Source of the DNA: Mycobacterium sp. ITM-2016-00317
GTDB taxonomy: Bacteria; Actinomycetota; Actinomycetes; Mycobacteriales; Mycobacteriaceae
Assembly (NCBI RefSeq): GCF_002968295.1
Contig: NZ_CP134399.1
Coordinates: 496,001 to 560,000 of the forward strand
DNA length: 64,000 bases
Direction of reading: 5' to 3'
Positions 35,048 to 43,476 of this stretch are shown here, in pieces (position 1 is the first letter of the stretch; each line of letters begins with the position of its first letter). The notes under the pieces were generated by a model. That model saw only the letters and a program-made list of their open reading frames with translations, was not told the DNA's origin and did no database searches. Both the position numbers and the translations under genes were made by a program.

Positions 35048-36520
35048 GTGACCGAAGTGCAGATGGGTACGGCGGCGGGCCGATGGGTGCTGCTGGCGAC
35101 GGTGCTCGGATCCGGTCTGGTGATGGTCGACGGCACGGTGGTCAACGTCGCCCTCCCGCACATCGGCAGCGACCTCGGGGCGGGTTTCGGCAGTCTGCAG
35201 TGGATCGTCAACGCCTACACGCTCACGCTGGCGTCGCTGATCCTGCTCGGCGGCGCACTCGGAGACCGGTTCGGGAGGCGGCGCATCTTCCTGATCGGGG
35301 TGGTCTGGTTCGCGCTGGCCTCGCTGGCCTGCGGCCTCGCCCCCAACGCCGAGGTGCTGATCGCCGCGAGAGCCTTACAGGGCGTCGGCGGCGCCCTGCT
35401 GACACCCGGAAGTCTGGCGTTGATCTCGGCGTCATTCCGTCCCGGTGACTGGGCCGCAGCGATCGGCGCATGGTCCGGTCTGGGCGGGATCGCCGGGGCC
35501 GTAGGCCCGTTCCTGGGCGGCGTCCTGGTCGAGTGGAGCTGGCGTGCAGTCTTTCTCATCAACCTGCCGCTGGCGGTCATCGTGGTGGCGGTGACCGCGG
35601 TGCGGGTGCCCGAAAGCCGTAACTGGGAAGCATCGAGAGGTCTCGATCTCGCCGGTGCCGTGCTGATGGTGTCCGGGCTGGGGGCGCTTACGCACGGGCT
35701 CACCGAACTCGGAACCGGCCGTGCGGACTTCGGGTCGGTGTCGAGCATCGCGGTCGGCGTCCTCGCGCTGACCGCGTTCGTCGTCGTGGAGCGCCGCTCC
35801 GATCATCCGCTCGTGTCGCCGAAGTTGTTCAGCGACCGGAACTTCCGGGTGGCCAATGCGATGACGCTGTTGATCTACGGGGCGCTGGGCGCGGTGTTCC
35901 TGTTGCTGGTGCTGCAGCTGCAGATCGTCGCCGGCTTCAGTCCGGTCGCCGCGGGTACCGCACTGCTGCCGTTCACCGCGGTGATGCTCGTCTTTTCGTC
36001 GCGTGCCGGAGCGCTTTCCAGTCGGATCGGGCCGCGGTTGCCCATGACCGTCGGCCCGTTGATCGCCGCGCTCGGTCTGCTGCTGATGATGCGGATAGGC
36101 CCCGACGCGTCGTGGCTGTTCGACGTCGCGCCCGCAGCCGCTGTCTTCGGTGCCGGCATGGTGCTCGTGGTGGCCCCGCTGACCGCGACGGTGCTGGACT
36201 CCGCCCCGGAGAGCATGGCCGGGTCCGCCTCGGGGGTGAACAACGCGCTGGCCCGTGCCGGGGGGCTGCTGGCCGTGGCCGTGCTGCCCGGGCTCGCCGG
36301 GATCAGCGGCGGCGGCGACTACGCCGCGCCCGACGCCTTCGCGGCCGGCTTCCGTGTCGCCTTGCTGATCTCGGCTGCGCTCATGGTGATCGCAGCAGCG
36401 ATGGCGGCCGTCGGGATCCGGCGGGCGCCGGTTGGTCGGACCGGGCGGATTCCGGTCGAGAACTGCACCCACTGCGCGCTCGGAGGTCTTCCGCCCCACC
36501 CGGCCACGGACAGCTGCTGA
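35048..36520 (+). CDS. DHA2-family MFS drug exporter (EmrB/QacA-like)
   Basis: A 490-residue transporter with 14 predicted helices. Diagnostic segments: DGTVVNVALPHIGSDL (motif D1), GALGDRFGRRRIFLIG (motif A), RALQGVGGALLTPGSLALI, and GGIAGAVGPFLGGVLVEWSW (motif C, the antiporter motif). The start is the GTG at 35048, placed to give a short N-terminus; the open frame upstream is antisense to the orphan gene. It probably expels drugs or lipophilic metabolites by proton antiport. The C-terminal tail (NCTHCALGGLPPHP) is unusually long and cysteine-containing. No regulator gene is adjacent. Confidence 0.9.
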   Translation: MTEVQMGTAAGRWVLLATVLGSGLVMVDGTVVNVALPHIGSDLGAGFGSLQWIVNAYTLTLASLILLGGALGDRFGRRRIFLIGVVWFALASLACGLAPNAEVLIAARALQGVGGALLTPGSLALISASFRPGDWAAAIGAWSGLGGIAGAVGPFLGGVLVEWSWRAVFLINLPLAVIVVAVTAVRVPESRNWEASRGLDLAGAVLMVSGLGALTHGLTELGTGRADFGSVSSIAVGVLALTAFVVVERRSDHPLVSPKLFSDRNFRVANAMTLLIYGALGAVFLLLVLQLQIVAGFSPVAAGTALLPFTAVMLVFSSRAGALSSRIGPRLPMTVGPLIAALGLLLMMRIGPDASWLFDVAPAAAVFGAGMVLVVAPLTATVLDSAPESMAGSASGVNNALARAGGLLAVAVLPGLAGISGGGDYAAPDAFAAGFRVALLISAALMVIAAAMAAVGIRRAPVGRTGRIPVENCTHCALGGLPPHPATDSC

Positions 36521-36596
36521 CGACAGGACCCACGGTGCGTAGGCGGGCTCTGCGGCGGGTATGCCCGCATGGCCGCCTCATCCACAGGAGCCGCTC

Positions 36597-37091
36597 ATGA
36601 TTCATCGATTACTGCGTCTGGCGACCGGCGTCGTCGCGGCGGTTCTGCTGCTGATCGGGGCGAGCCCGCCGACCGCGCTGGCCGACGACCGGCTCGACTT
36701 CACCGCGACCACGCTCAGCGGCGCACAGTTCGACGGGTCGTCATTGCAGGGCAAGCCTGCGGTGCTGTGGTTCTGGACTCCGTGGTGCCCGTTCTGCAAT
36801 GCCGAGGCGCCGTCGGTCAGCAAGGTCGCCGCGGCGAACCCGGGAGTGACGTTCGTGGGCGTCGCTGCGCGTTCCGACGTCGACGCGATGCGGGGATTCG
36901 TGTCGAGATACGGCCTGAACTTCACCAATCTCGACGACGCCGACGGCGCCATCTGGGCGCGCTACAACGTGCCGTGGCAGCCCGCGTACGTGTTCTACCG
37001 CGCGGACGGCTCGTCGACGTTCGTGAACAACCCGACGTCGGCGATGCCGGAGCAGGAACTCCAGGAGCGGGTGTCCGCGCTGGGCGCGTAA
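36597..37091 (+). CDS. Secreted thioredoxin-like disulfide protein (MPT53/DsbE-like)
   Basis: A 164-residue exported redox protein. A signal peptide is present (LLRLATGVVAAVLLLIGASP, cleavage near ALA-DD at 30). The thioredoxin fold shows the active site WCPFC in LWFWTPWCPFCNAEAP and the cis-Pro region VPWQPAYVF. It resembles M. tuberculosis Rv2878c (MPT53), an oxidase of secreted proteins. The next gene, five bases downstream, encodes the CcdA-like membrane protein expected to exchange electrons with it, so the pair forms a functional unit. Confidence 0.9.
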   Translation: MIHRLLRLATGVVAAVLLLIGASPPTALADDRLDFTATTLSGAQFDGSSLQGKPAVLWFWTPWCPFCNAEAPSVSKVAAANPGVTFVGVAARSDVDAMRGFVSRYGLNFTNLDDADGAIWARYNVPWQPAYVFYRADGSSTFVNNPTSAMPEQELQERVSALGA

Positions 37092-37095
37092 ACGC

Positions 37096-37956
37096 GTGCA
37101 GCAGAATCTGGTCGGGCTGGCGTTCGCGGCCGGTCTGGTGGCGGCGCTGAACCCGTGTGGGTTCGCGATGCTGCCCGCCTATCTCGCGCTGGTGGTGCGC
37201 GGGAGCGGCACCCGGGTTTCGGCGGCGGTGGGACGTGCGGTCGCCGCGACGGTGGCGATGACACTCGGCTTCCTCGTCGTGTTCGCGGCGTTCGGGCTGC
37301 TGACCGTCGCCCTGGCCTCTGTGGTGCAGCAGTACATTCCGTACGTCACGGTGGTCGTCGGCGTCGTGCTCGTGGCGCTCGGCGGCTGGCTGCTGTCCGG
37401 GCGCGCACTGACCGTGCTGATGCCGGACCGGTTGGGCACGGGCGTCGCCGCCCCCACGGCACGCCTGGGCTCGATGTTCGGTTACGGGGTGGGCTATGCG
37501 CTGGCGTCGCTGTCCTGCACGGTGGGACCCTTTCTCGCCGTCACCGGCGCCGGTCTCGGCACTGCCGGCGCGGGACGACTGTGGGTCTATCTGGCCTATG
37601 CCGCGGGATTCGCATTGGTGGTCGGCGCCCTGGCGGTCAGTGTGGCCGTCGCAGGTTCCGCGCTGGCCGACCCTCTCAAGCGAATCCTGCCGTATGTCAA
37701 CAGAATCGGAGGAGCCACGCTGATTCTGGTGGGACTCTACGTCGCGTACTACGGCTACTACGAGATCCGGTTGTTCGCGGGCGGCGACCCCGCCGACCCG
37801 GTCATCGCCGCGGCGGGCCGGTTGCAGGGCGCCATCGCCGGTTGGGTGCACCGGCAGGGATCGTGGCCGTGGCTGCTGCTGCTCGCGGCCACGTTCGCGG
37901 CCGCGGTATGGCTCGTCCGACGCGCCTACGTCCGACGCGGTCAGCTGAACCGGTAG
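37096..37956 (+). CDS. CcdA-like membrane thiol transporter
   Basis: A 286-residue membrane protein starting at a GTG, with about seven helices. Two conserved cysteines in membrane contexts are visible, ALNPCGFAMLPAYL near residue 21 and ALASLSCTVGPFLAV near residue 140; these carry reducing equivalents from the cytosol to extracytoplasmic thioredoxins. Located 5 bp after the MPT53-like gene, matching Rv2878c-Rv2877c. The C-terminal extension ends in a further helix and a basic tail. Confidence 0.88.
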   Translation: MQQNLVGLAFAAGLVAALNPCGFAMLPAYLALVVRGSGTRVSAAVGRAVAATVAMTLGFLVVFAAFGLLTVALASVVQQYIPYVTVVVGVVLVALGGWLLSGRALTVLMPDRLGTGVAAPTARLGSMFGYGVGYALASLSCTVGPFLAVTGAGLGTAGAGRLWVYLAYAAGFALVVGALAVSVAVAGSALADPLKRILPYVNRIGGATLILVGLYVAYYGYYEIRLFAGGDPADPVIAAAGRLQGAIAGWVHRQGSWPWLLLLAATFAAAVWLVRRAYVRRGQLNR

Positions 37957-37960
37957 GACC

Positions 37961-39733
37961 TCATCGCGTCGACCGAGCGCGTGCCCGCCGACGTTGAGCG
38001 GGCTGGCGGGTCGGCGTGATCCGGCCCTTCACGCCGTTGACCGAGGCCCGGTCCAGCAGTTCCTGGTAGAAGCCGGTCGACACGGCCGGGGTCCGGCTGA
38101 GCAGGAATCCGCTCCGGCCGGTGGAATCGGTGACGACGGCCCACTGGTATCGGTCGCCGAGATCGACGATCCAGTAGTTGCCCGGCGGCCTGGCCGACGG
38201 GGCGCCGACGAACCTCACGTTGAGCCGGTTGTTGGCGGCGTCCACCGGCAACGCCGCGCCGACGATCGACGACTTCGGGCCGTTGTCGACGAAGTAGTTG
38301 CCCGAGTTCTCGACCCGCACCGAGCCGTCCGGGTTGAAGCTGTACACGGCCTTGGTGTTGACCAGACCGATCGAGAAGAACTGGTTGACGCTGCCCACCT
38401 CGTACCAGGTGCCGAGGTAGCGGTTCAGGTCGACCACCGGTGCGGGCGCAAGCACGACGCCCGCGGCGTCGCCCAGGACGACGTACTGCCCGGGAGCCCC
38501 GTAGATGCCGCTGCCGTCGCCCGGGCTCAGGCCCAGGTACATGTCGTTGATCCAGCCGGTGGCCAGCGTGAACGCGGCTTCGGTGTTGCCGCGCGGCGAA
38601 ACCCCGGCGACCAGTTGCGCGAAGAAGTCGAACAGCGCGTTTCCGCCGATCAACGCGTCGGCGTGGGAGCCGCGGGCCAGGGTCACCCCGACGAACCGAT
38701 CCGGGCGCGCCGCCACCAGTTCGCGGGTGGTTGTTCCGTTGCCGTTCCAGGGCTGCGGCGGGGCTGCGACCTGATAGACCGGCACGAACGGGTCGTCGAT
38801 CTTGGCCAGCGCGCCGGGGAGCACACCGTTGTACGCGTAGCCGTCGAACATCACCACGCCGCGGAGGCTGCCGTTGTTGGCCGGATCGTCGGAGTAGTAA
38901 CCGCCGACCGCCGTGGCGAACCCGCCGCCCCCGGACTGCCCGGAGAGCACGAACTCCTCGGGCAGCGCACCGAGGAAGCCGGCAGTGTTCGCGCTGCTGG
39001 TCAGCGACGCGCGGTCGCCGAGGAACATCGACGCGACCGCCTCCTGCATCGGTACGCCGTTGATCCAACAGCCGGAACAGGCCAGCGGGAACGACGACAG
39101 GTTCGGCGCGACCACGATGCTGTTGGTCTGCTGCGACAGCGTCTGGGCCAGCCTGGACAGGGCCGCCTTGTTGCCCAGGAAACCGTGCTGCAGCCAGATC
39201 ACCCCGGTCGCCGCCACCGAACCGTCCGCCTGCGTCGGCAGATACCAGTCCGCTCGGGTCGTGTAACCGTTGCGGCCCACCGGAATCGTCAGCGCCGCCC
39301 GCCCGGTCTTGACGCCGGTGACCGCGGGCTCGGGTTCGGTGATCTCGGGTTCGGTGATCTCGACGGTCTCGGGCGAGGTGACCTCGGGTTCGGTGGCCTC
39401 CGGCTCGGTGGCCTCCGGCTCGGTGACCTCCGGCGTGTAGGCGTCACCCGTCGCCTCGTCCACCTCGTCGGTCACTGCCGCGGCCTGCTTCTCGACCGGC
39501 TCCTGCTCGACCGGCTCCGTCTCGACCGGCTCCTGCTCGACCGGCTCCGTCTCGACGGGTTCTGTCTCGACCGGGTCGGCGGTGTCGACCGTGTCGGAAG
39601 TCTCCGTGGCTGAGGTTTCGGCGCCGGCGGACGTTTCGGTGTCCGCGGCGGCCACACCGTGGCCGGCACCCAGTGCGATACCCGCGCCCGCGCCCAGCGT
39701 GGACAACCACAGCGCCCAACGTCTCGAATCCAC
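37961..39733 (-). CDS. Secreted alpha/beta hydrolase fused to a lipocalin domain
   Basis: A 590-residue exported protein from a GTG start. After a signal peptide (residues 1-31) there is a Glu/Thr/Val/Pro-rich repetitive linker to about 140. Residues 140-400 form an alpha/beta hydrolase with nucleophile Ser267 in LSGQSGGGGFAT and a preceding GVIWLQHGFLGNK. Residues about 425-565 form a lipocalin: LNRYLGTWYEVGSVNQFF, the GxW hallmark, then beta strands (VKAVYSFNPDG-like). The natural reading is a cell-surface lipase or esterase with an attached lipid-binding barrel that delivers or shields substrate. Arg-rich C-terminus (QRRRARARSTR). Encoded directly after the convergent CcdA-like gene. Confidence 0.85.
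   Translation of the reverse strand: MDSRRWALWLSTLGAGAGIALGAGHGVAAADTETSAGAETSATETSDTVDTADPVETEPVETEPVEQEPVETEPVEQEPVEKQAAAVTDEVDEATGDAYTPEVTEPEATEPEATEPEVTSPETVEITEPEITEPEPAVTGVKTGRAALTIPVGRNGYTTRADWYLPTQADGSVAATGVIWLQHGFLGNKAALSRLAQTLSQQTNSIVVAPNLSSFPLACSGCWINGVPMQEAVASMFLGDRASLTSSANTAGFLGALPEEFVLSGQSGGGGFATAVGGYYSDDPANNGSLRGVVMFDGYAYNGVLPGALAKIDDPFVPVYQVAAPPQPWNGNGTTTRELVAARPDRFVGVTLARGSHADALIGGNALFDFFAQLVAGVSPRGNTEAAFTLATGWINDMYLGLSPGDGSGIYGAPGQYVVLGDAAGVVLAPAPVVDLNRYLGTWYEVGSVNQFFSIGLVNTKAVYSFNPDGSVRVENSGNYFVDNGPKSSIVGAALPVDAANNRLNVRFVGAPSARPPGNYWIVDLGDRYQWAVVTDSTGRSGFLLSRTPAVSTGFYQELLDRASVNGVKGRITPTRQPAQRRRARARSTR
39491..39550 (-). repeat. Two exact 30-bp tandem repeats in the hydrolase-lipocalin linker
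   Basis: A 30-bp unit at 39491-39520 is repeated exactly at 39521-39550, coding for the protein repeat TEPVEQEPVE. Further near-repeats lie toward 39340-39430. Length variation between strains is expected here. Confidence 0.75.
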
Positions 39734-40074
39734 AGGCGGAATCTAACCGCCGCGCGGCGGCGCGCACACCGAATTGTCCCCAACGTCAGTGAGATGTCAT
39801 TAAAGCGGAGGGCCGGAGCGGCGTCACACCCGGAAACAGTTGTGCCACAGTGGGATAGCGGGCACAGGCGACCCGCGAGGGCGCCGACGTACACCGCGCA
39901 ACGCGCGAGATCCGCGATCTCACGATACCGGTGCCGCGTTCCGCGGTGCCAACTATGCTGTGGTCTGGCTCACAGGTCAACGACCACCGGGGGCGTGGTT
40001 CGGCGGACCGGGCAGGTCGGCGTTGGCGCGACCGTGCGGGAGCGACGACGCAGCGACAACCCGGGGGGCCGGCG
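39734..40074. other. 341-bp intergenic region
   Basis: No gene is supported. It separates the hydrolase-lipocalin gene from the stomatin-like remnant and should contain promoters for both directions. A small inverted repeat (GAGATC, three bases, GATCTC) lies at 39907-39921. I saw no trace of the missing stomatin N-terminal domain in any frame here. Confidence 0.45.
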
Positions 40075-40356
40075 ATGGCGATCGATTTCTCAGCCGCTCG
40101 GCCGGTACTCGACCCGGCGGGGGATGGGCCGCGGCGAGGACGGGGACGTAGTCCTGACGGGGGCGGTCACGAGGTGCAGGTGGTGGAGATCAAGGACGTC
40201 GAGATCCCGGAGTCGATGCAGCGGGCGATGGCCCGGGAAGTGCGCCGGGCCGCCGACCAGAACTCGACGGTGGTGTTCCCGCTGCCGGTGGACATCGTCA
40301 CGCCGTTCCTTCGGTCCGCGCTCGGCTCCGCGGGCGGGGAGCAGGAGACCGCGTGA
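40075..40356 (+). pseudogene. Stomatin/slipin (SPFH) remnant
   Basis: A 93-residue ORF whose second half joins two separate pieces of a slipin: [20 protein letters not shown] (end of the SPFH domain) and [17 protein letters not shown] (C-terminal end). In intact slipins these are separated by a coiled segment of about 50 residues, absent here, and the whole N-terminal membrane and SPFH part is missing; the first 33 residues are unrelated and basic/Gly-rich. The ATG at 40075 follows a G-rich stretch and its stop overlaps the GTG of the next gene (GTGA). Probably a deletion remnant, although coupling means it may still be translated. Confidence 0.7.
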
Positions 40357-42533
40357 CGCTGCACAGCTTCGACGAACACCTGCACCCGGCGCGGCTGAGG
40401 GCGATGCGGTTCCGGCCGAGGGCGACATCCCCGATCGAACGCCGCACGCCCGCAGAGAAGGGCGAGCCCGTCGCCGGGAACCCCGACTACGTCGCCTGGC
40501 TGCGCGCCAACTCGATGCTCGCCGACGCCGACCAGCTCAGCCGGCAGTTCTCCGGCCAGGGTTCGATGTGGCAGAACCCGTACGCCAGGCCGGATCCGCG
40601 GGCGGCCGTCGAGGCGGCGTCGGTGTGGTTCACGGCGTACCCGATGTCGCTCATCACCCGGCCGCAGGATTCCTTCCTCAAGGCGATGGGCGACGAAGAC
40701 CTGTGGGAAGCGTTCTCCCAGATCGGGATCGACGCCGTGCACACCGGTCCGGTCAAACTCGCGGGCGGCATCGAGGGCTGGCGCCGGACTCCCAGTGTCG
40801 ACGGCCATTTCGACCGGATCAGTACGGACATCGACACGATGTTCGGCACCGACGAGGAGTTCCGGCAGATGTGCGACACCGCGAAGTGGCACGGCGGCAC
40901 CATCATCGACGACATCGTGCCCGGCCACACCGGCAAGGGCGCCGATTTCCGGCTCGCCGAGATGAAGGACGGCGACTACGCGGGGATCTACCACATGGTG
41001 GAGGTCGAGCCCGAGGACTGGCCGCATCTTCCCGAGGTGCCACCGGGGGCGGACTCCGTCAACCTCTCGCAGGACACCGTGGCGTGGCTGGACCGGGCCG
41101 GCTACATCATCGGCCGCTTGCAGCGGGTGATCTTCTTCGCCGAAGGGGTCAAAGAGTCGAACTGGAGCGTCACCGCACCGGTCACCGGGGTGGACGGCGT
41201 GGTACGCCGGTGGGTCTACCTGCACTACTTCAAGGCCGGGCAGCCGACCATCAACTGGCTCGACCCGTCGTTCGCCGGGATGCGGCTGGTCATCGGTGAC
41301 GCACTGCACTCGCTGACGTACCTGGGTTCCGGTGCATTGCGGTTGGACGCCAACGGTTTTCTGGGCGCCGAGAAGCGCGCGGAGCCTGGTGAGTCCGCGT
41401 GGTCGGAGGGGCATCCGCTGTCGGAGGCGGCCAACCACCTGATCGCCGGCATGGTGCGCAAGCTCGGCGGATTCACCTTCCAGGAACTGAACCTGACCAT
41501 CGACGACATCCGTGCCATCGGCGCGGTCGGCGCCGACCTGTCCTACGACTTCGTGAATCGGCCCGCTTATCACCACGCGCTGGTCACCGCCGATACCGAG
41601 TTCCTGCGGTTGACGCTGCGCACCGCGCGGCAAGCGGGGGTGGAACCTGTCTCACTGATCCACGCACTGCAGAACCACGACGAACTGACCTACGAACTGG
41701 TGCACTGGTCAACCGTGCACGCCCGGGACAGCTACCCGTTCCGCGGCGGCAGCATTGCGGGGGCCGAGCTCGCCGACACCGTGCGCACGGAGCTCGCCGA
41801 CGCGCTCACCGGCACCAGCGCCCCGTACAACCAGGTCTTCACCACCAACGGGATCGCCTGCACCACAGCCACTGTCATCGCCGCCGTGCTGGGGTACCGC
41901 GAGCTCGACGCCATCACCGACATCGCCCGGATCCGCCAGGTCCATCTGCTGTTGGCGATGTTCAACGCGCTGCAGCCCGGCGTGTTCGCGCTGTCGGGCT
42001 GGGACCTGTGCGGCATGGCCACGCTCGCCGCGTCGCAGGTGTCCCATCTGACCGCTGCCGGTGACACCCGTTGGTTGCACCGCGGCGCGCACGATCTGAT
42101 GGGGGTCAATCCGGGTGCGACGGAGTCACAGGCCGGCATGCCGCGCGGCCGCAGCCTGTACGGATCGATTCCCGAGCAACTCGGCGATGAGTTGAGCTTC
42201 GTGCGGCAGTTGCAAGCGATCCTGGCGGTGCGCTCGCGCTACGGCATCGCGACCGCCGAGCAGGTCGACGTTCCCGACGTCGCGCACCCCGCGATGCTGG
42301 TGATGGTGCACCGGCTGGCCGACGAGGCTCAGCTGCAGCTCACCGTGCTCAACTTCGCCGACGAGGACATCCATTCGGTCGTCTCGTCGGCAACCCTGCC
42401 GGCCGGTGCCCAGATCAGTGACATGTTCACCGGATCGGCCGTCGGGACGGTCGACGAGCACGGCAACTTCCCGGTGGCGATGACGCCGTTTCAGGGCATG
42501 TCGTTGTTGATCGAGCCGGCAGGTGGTCGCTAG
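40353..42533 (+). CDS. GH13 trehalose-synthase-like glycosidase
   Basis: A 726-residue member of the alpha-amylase (GH13) clan, of the TreS-like type without a maltokinase part. Catalytic residues by position: nucleophile Asp332 (ALRLDANG), acid/base Glu378 (FTFQELNL) and stabiliser Asp443 (QNHDELT). The N-terminus has [15 protein letters not shown], and the C-terminal 130 residues look like the usual beta-sandwich. It should interconvert alpha-glucosides such as maltose and trehalose, or transfer glucose; the exact specificity is not readable. Start GTG overlaps the preceding remnant by four bases. Confidence 0.82.
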   Translation: MTLHSFDEHLHPARLRAMRFRPRATSPIERRTPAEKGEPVAGNPDYVAWLRANSMLADADQLSRQFSGQGSMWQNPYARPDPRAAVEAASVWFTAYPMSLITRPQDSFLKAMGDEDLWEAFSQIGIDAVHTGPVKLAGGIEGWRRTPSVDGHFDRISTDIDTMFGTDEEFRQMCDTAKWHGGTIIDDIVPGHTGKGADFRLAEMKDGDYAGIYHMVEVEPEDWPHLPEVPPGADSVNLSQDTVAWLDRAGYIIGRLQRVIFFAEGVKESNWSVTAPVTGVDGVVRRWVYLHYFKAGQPTINWLDPSFAGMRLVIGDALHSLTYLGSGALRLDANGFLGAEKRAEPGESAWSEGHPLSEAANHLIAGMVRKLGGFTFQELNLTIDDIRAIGAVGADLSYDFVNRPAYHHALVTADTEFLRLTLRTARQAGVEPVSLIHALQNHDELTYELVHWSTVHARDSYPFRGGSIAGAELADTVRTELADALTGTSAPYNQVFTTNGIACTTATVIAAVLGYRELDAITDIARIRQVHLLLAMFNALQPGVFALSGWDLCGMATLAASQVSHLTAAGDTRWLHRGAHDLMGVNPGATESQAGMPRGRSLYGSIPEQLGDELSFVRQLQAILAVRSRYGIATAEQVDVPDVAHPAMLVMVHRLADEAQLQLTVLNFADEDIHSVVSSATLPAGAQISDMFTGSAVGTVDEHGNFPVAMTPFQGMSLLIEPAGGR

Positions 42534-43393
42534 AAGACCCTGATCCAGTCGATCAGCATCTCGGCGGGATAATTGCCGCCGGCCGGTTCGCGGCCGCCGG
42601 AGCCGCCCACGGCGATGTTGAACACCGGGGCCATCGTGAAGCCCGGATCATTGAAGGGCCAGTCCGGCAACGAGTTCGACAGCACCGTGAAGAACGGCTC
42701 CATGCCCGGCTCGTAATCCTTCCAGAAGTACATGCCCGACGGCAGCCACGTCATCCGCCATCTGTGCCAGTCCGAGTCGACCGGGTGCTTCTGGGTCTGG
42801 AACATCGTGCCGTCCAGCCGCGCGTGCACGGTGGTGCCCGAGGGCCAGTCCCGGTTGCCGTACCACTCGACGAGGTCGATCTCGCCGCCGCGCACGGGGT
42901 TGTCGTTGATCAGCCAGAAAGCCGGCCACGCGCCGTCGGTCAGGCAGTTGAGCTTGATGCGGGCTTCCCAGGTGGTGCCGACCCCGCCGCGCCAGTTGCC
43001 GATGACCTTTCCGCTGGCGTACTTCTCCTGGATGTTCGCGCCCTCGCCACGGGTGGCGCGGATGACCAGGTTGCCCTTTCCGTCCTGGAACACGTGCTCC
43101 TGGTCGGTGACGTAACGGCCCATGTTGTAGGGCTTGTCCCATTCGACAGGGTTACGGATGGTCTCCCGCTCCGGGACGATGAACCACCATCGCGGATCCG
43201 GCGGCGCACCGGCCGGGCCGTTGAACTCCTCGTCGAACAAGAACACGGGTGCGGCCGCCTCGGCGACCTCGGGAACGCCCGGCTCGCCGGGGCCGGGCGC
43301 CGGTTGTGCCCCCGCCCTCGGTAAGGGCAGCGCGGCAGCTGCCACGCCGAACCCGAACATCATCATGGCGCTGCGACGATCCACGCTTGACAC
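42530..43393 (-). CDS. Secreted GH16 endo-beta-glucanase (Rv0315-like)
   Basis: A 287-residue exported glycoside hydrolase. The N-terminus has a twin-arginine-like signal ([20 protein letters not shown]). The GH16 catalytic motif is EIDLVE, with Glu171, Asp173 and Glu176 in [11 protein letters not shown]. Flanking [20 protein letters not shown] and the final [11 protein letters not shown] are typical of the family. It resembles the M. tuberculosis Rv0315 protein, annotated as a beta-1,3-glucanase. A GTG start at 43393 is chosen so the signal begins close to the N-terminus; the longer frame upstream runs antisense-like into the next gene. Its stop overlaps the stop of the convergent GH13 gene by four bases. 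Confidence 0.88.
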   Translation of the reverse strand: MSSVDRRSAMMMFGFGVAAAALPLPRAGAQPAPGPGEPGVPEVAEAAAPVFLFDEEFNGPAGAPPDPRWWFIVPERETIRNPVEWDKPYNMGRYVTDQEHVFQDGKGNLVIRATRGEGANIQEKYASGKVIGNWRGGVGTTWEARIKLNCLTDGAWPAFWLINDNPVRGGEIDLVEWYGNRDWPSGTTVHARLDGTMFQTQKHPVDSDWHRWRMTWLPSGMYFWKDYEPGMEPFFTVLSNSLPDWPFNDPGFTMAPVFNIAVGGSGGREPAGGNYPAEMLIDWIRVF

Positions 43394-43476
43394 CCCCAAA
43401 CCGTAAACGTCGGGGCCGTGATTTGGGTTGAAAAGACCGCCGATGTCGCGGAAAAGTGAACAATGAGTCCTGTCGA

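Noticed and set aside
36521..36596. GCGGG-TATG-CCCGC repeat as a terminator.
   Set aside because: Only five base pairs, no U-tract; too weak to claim.
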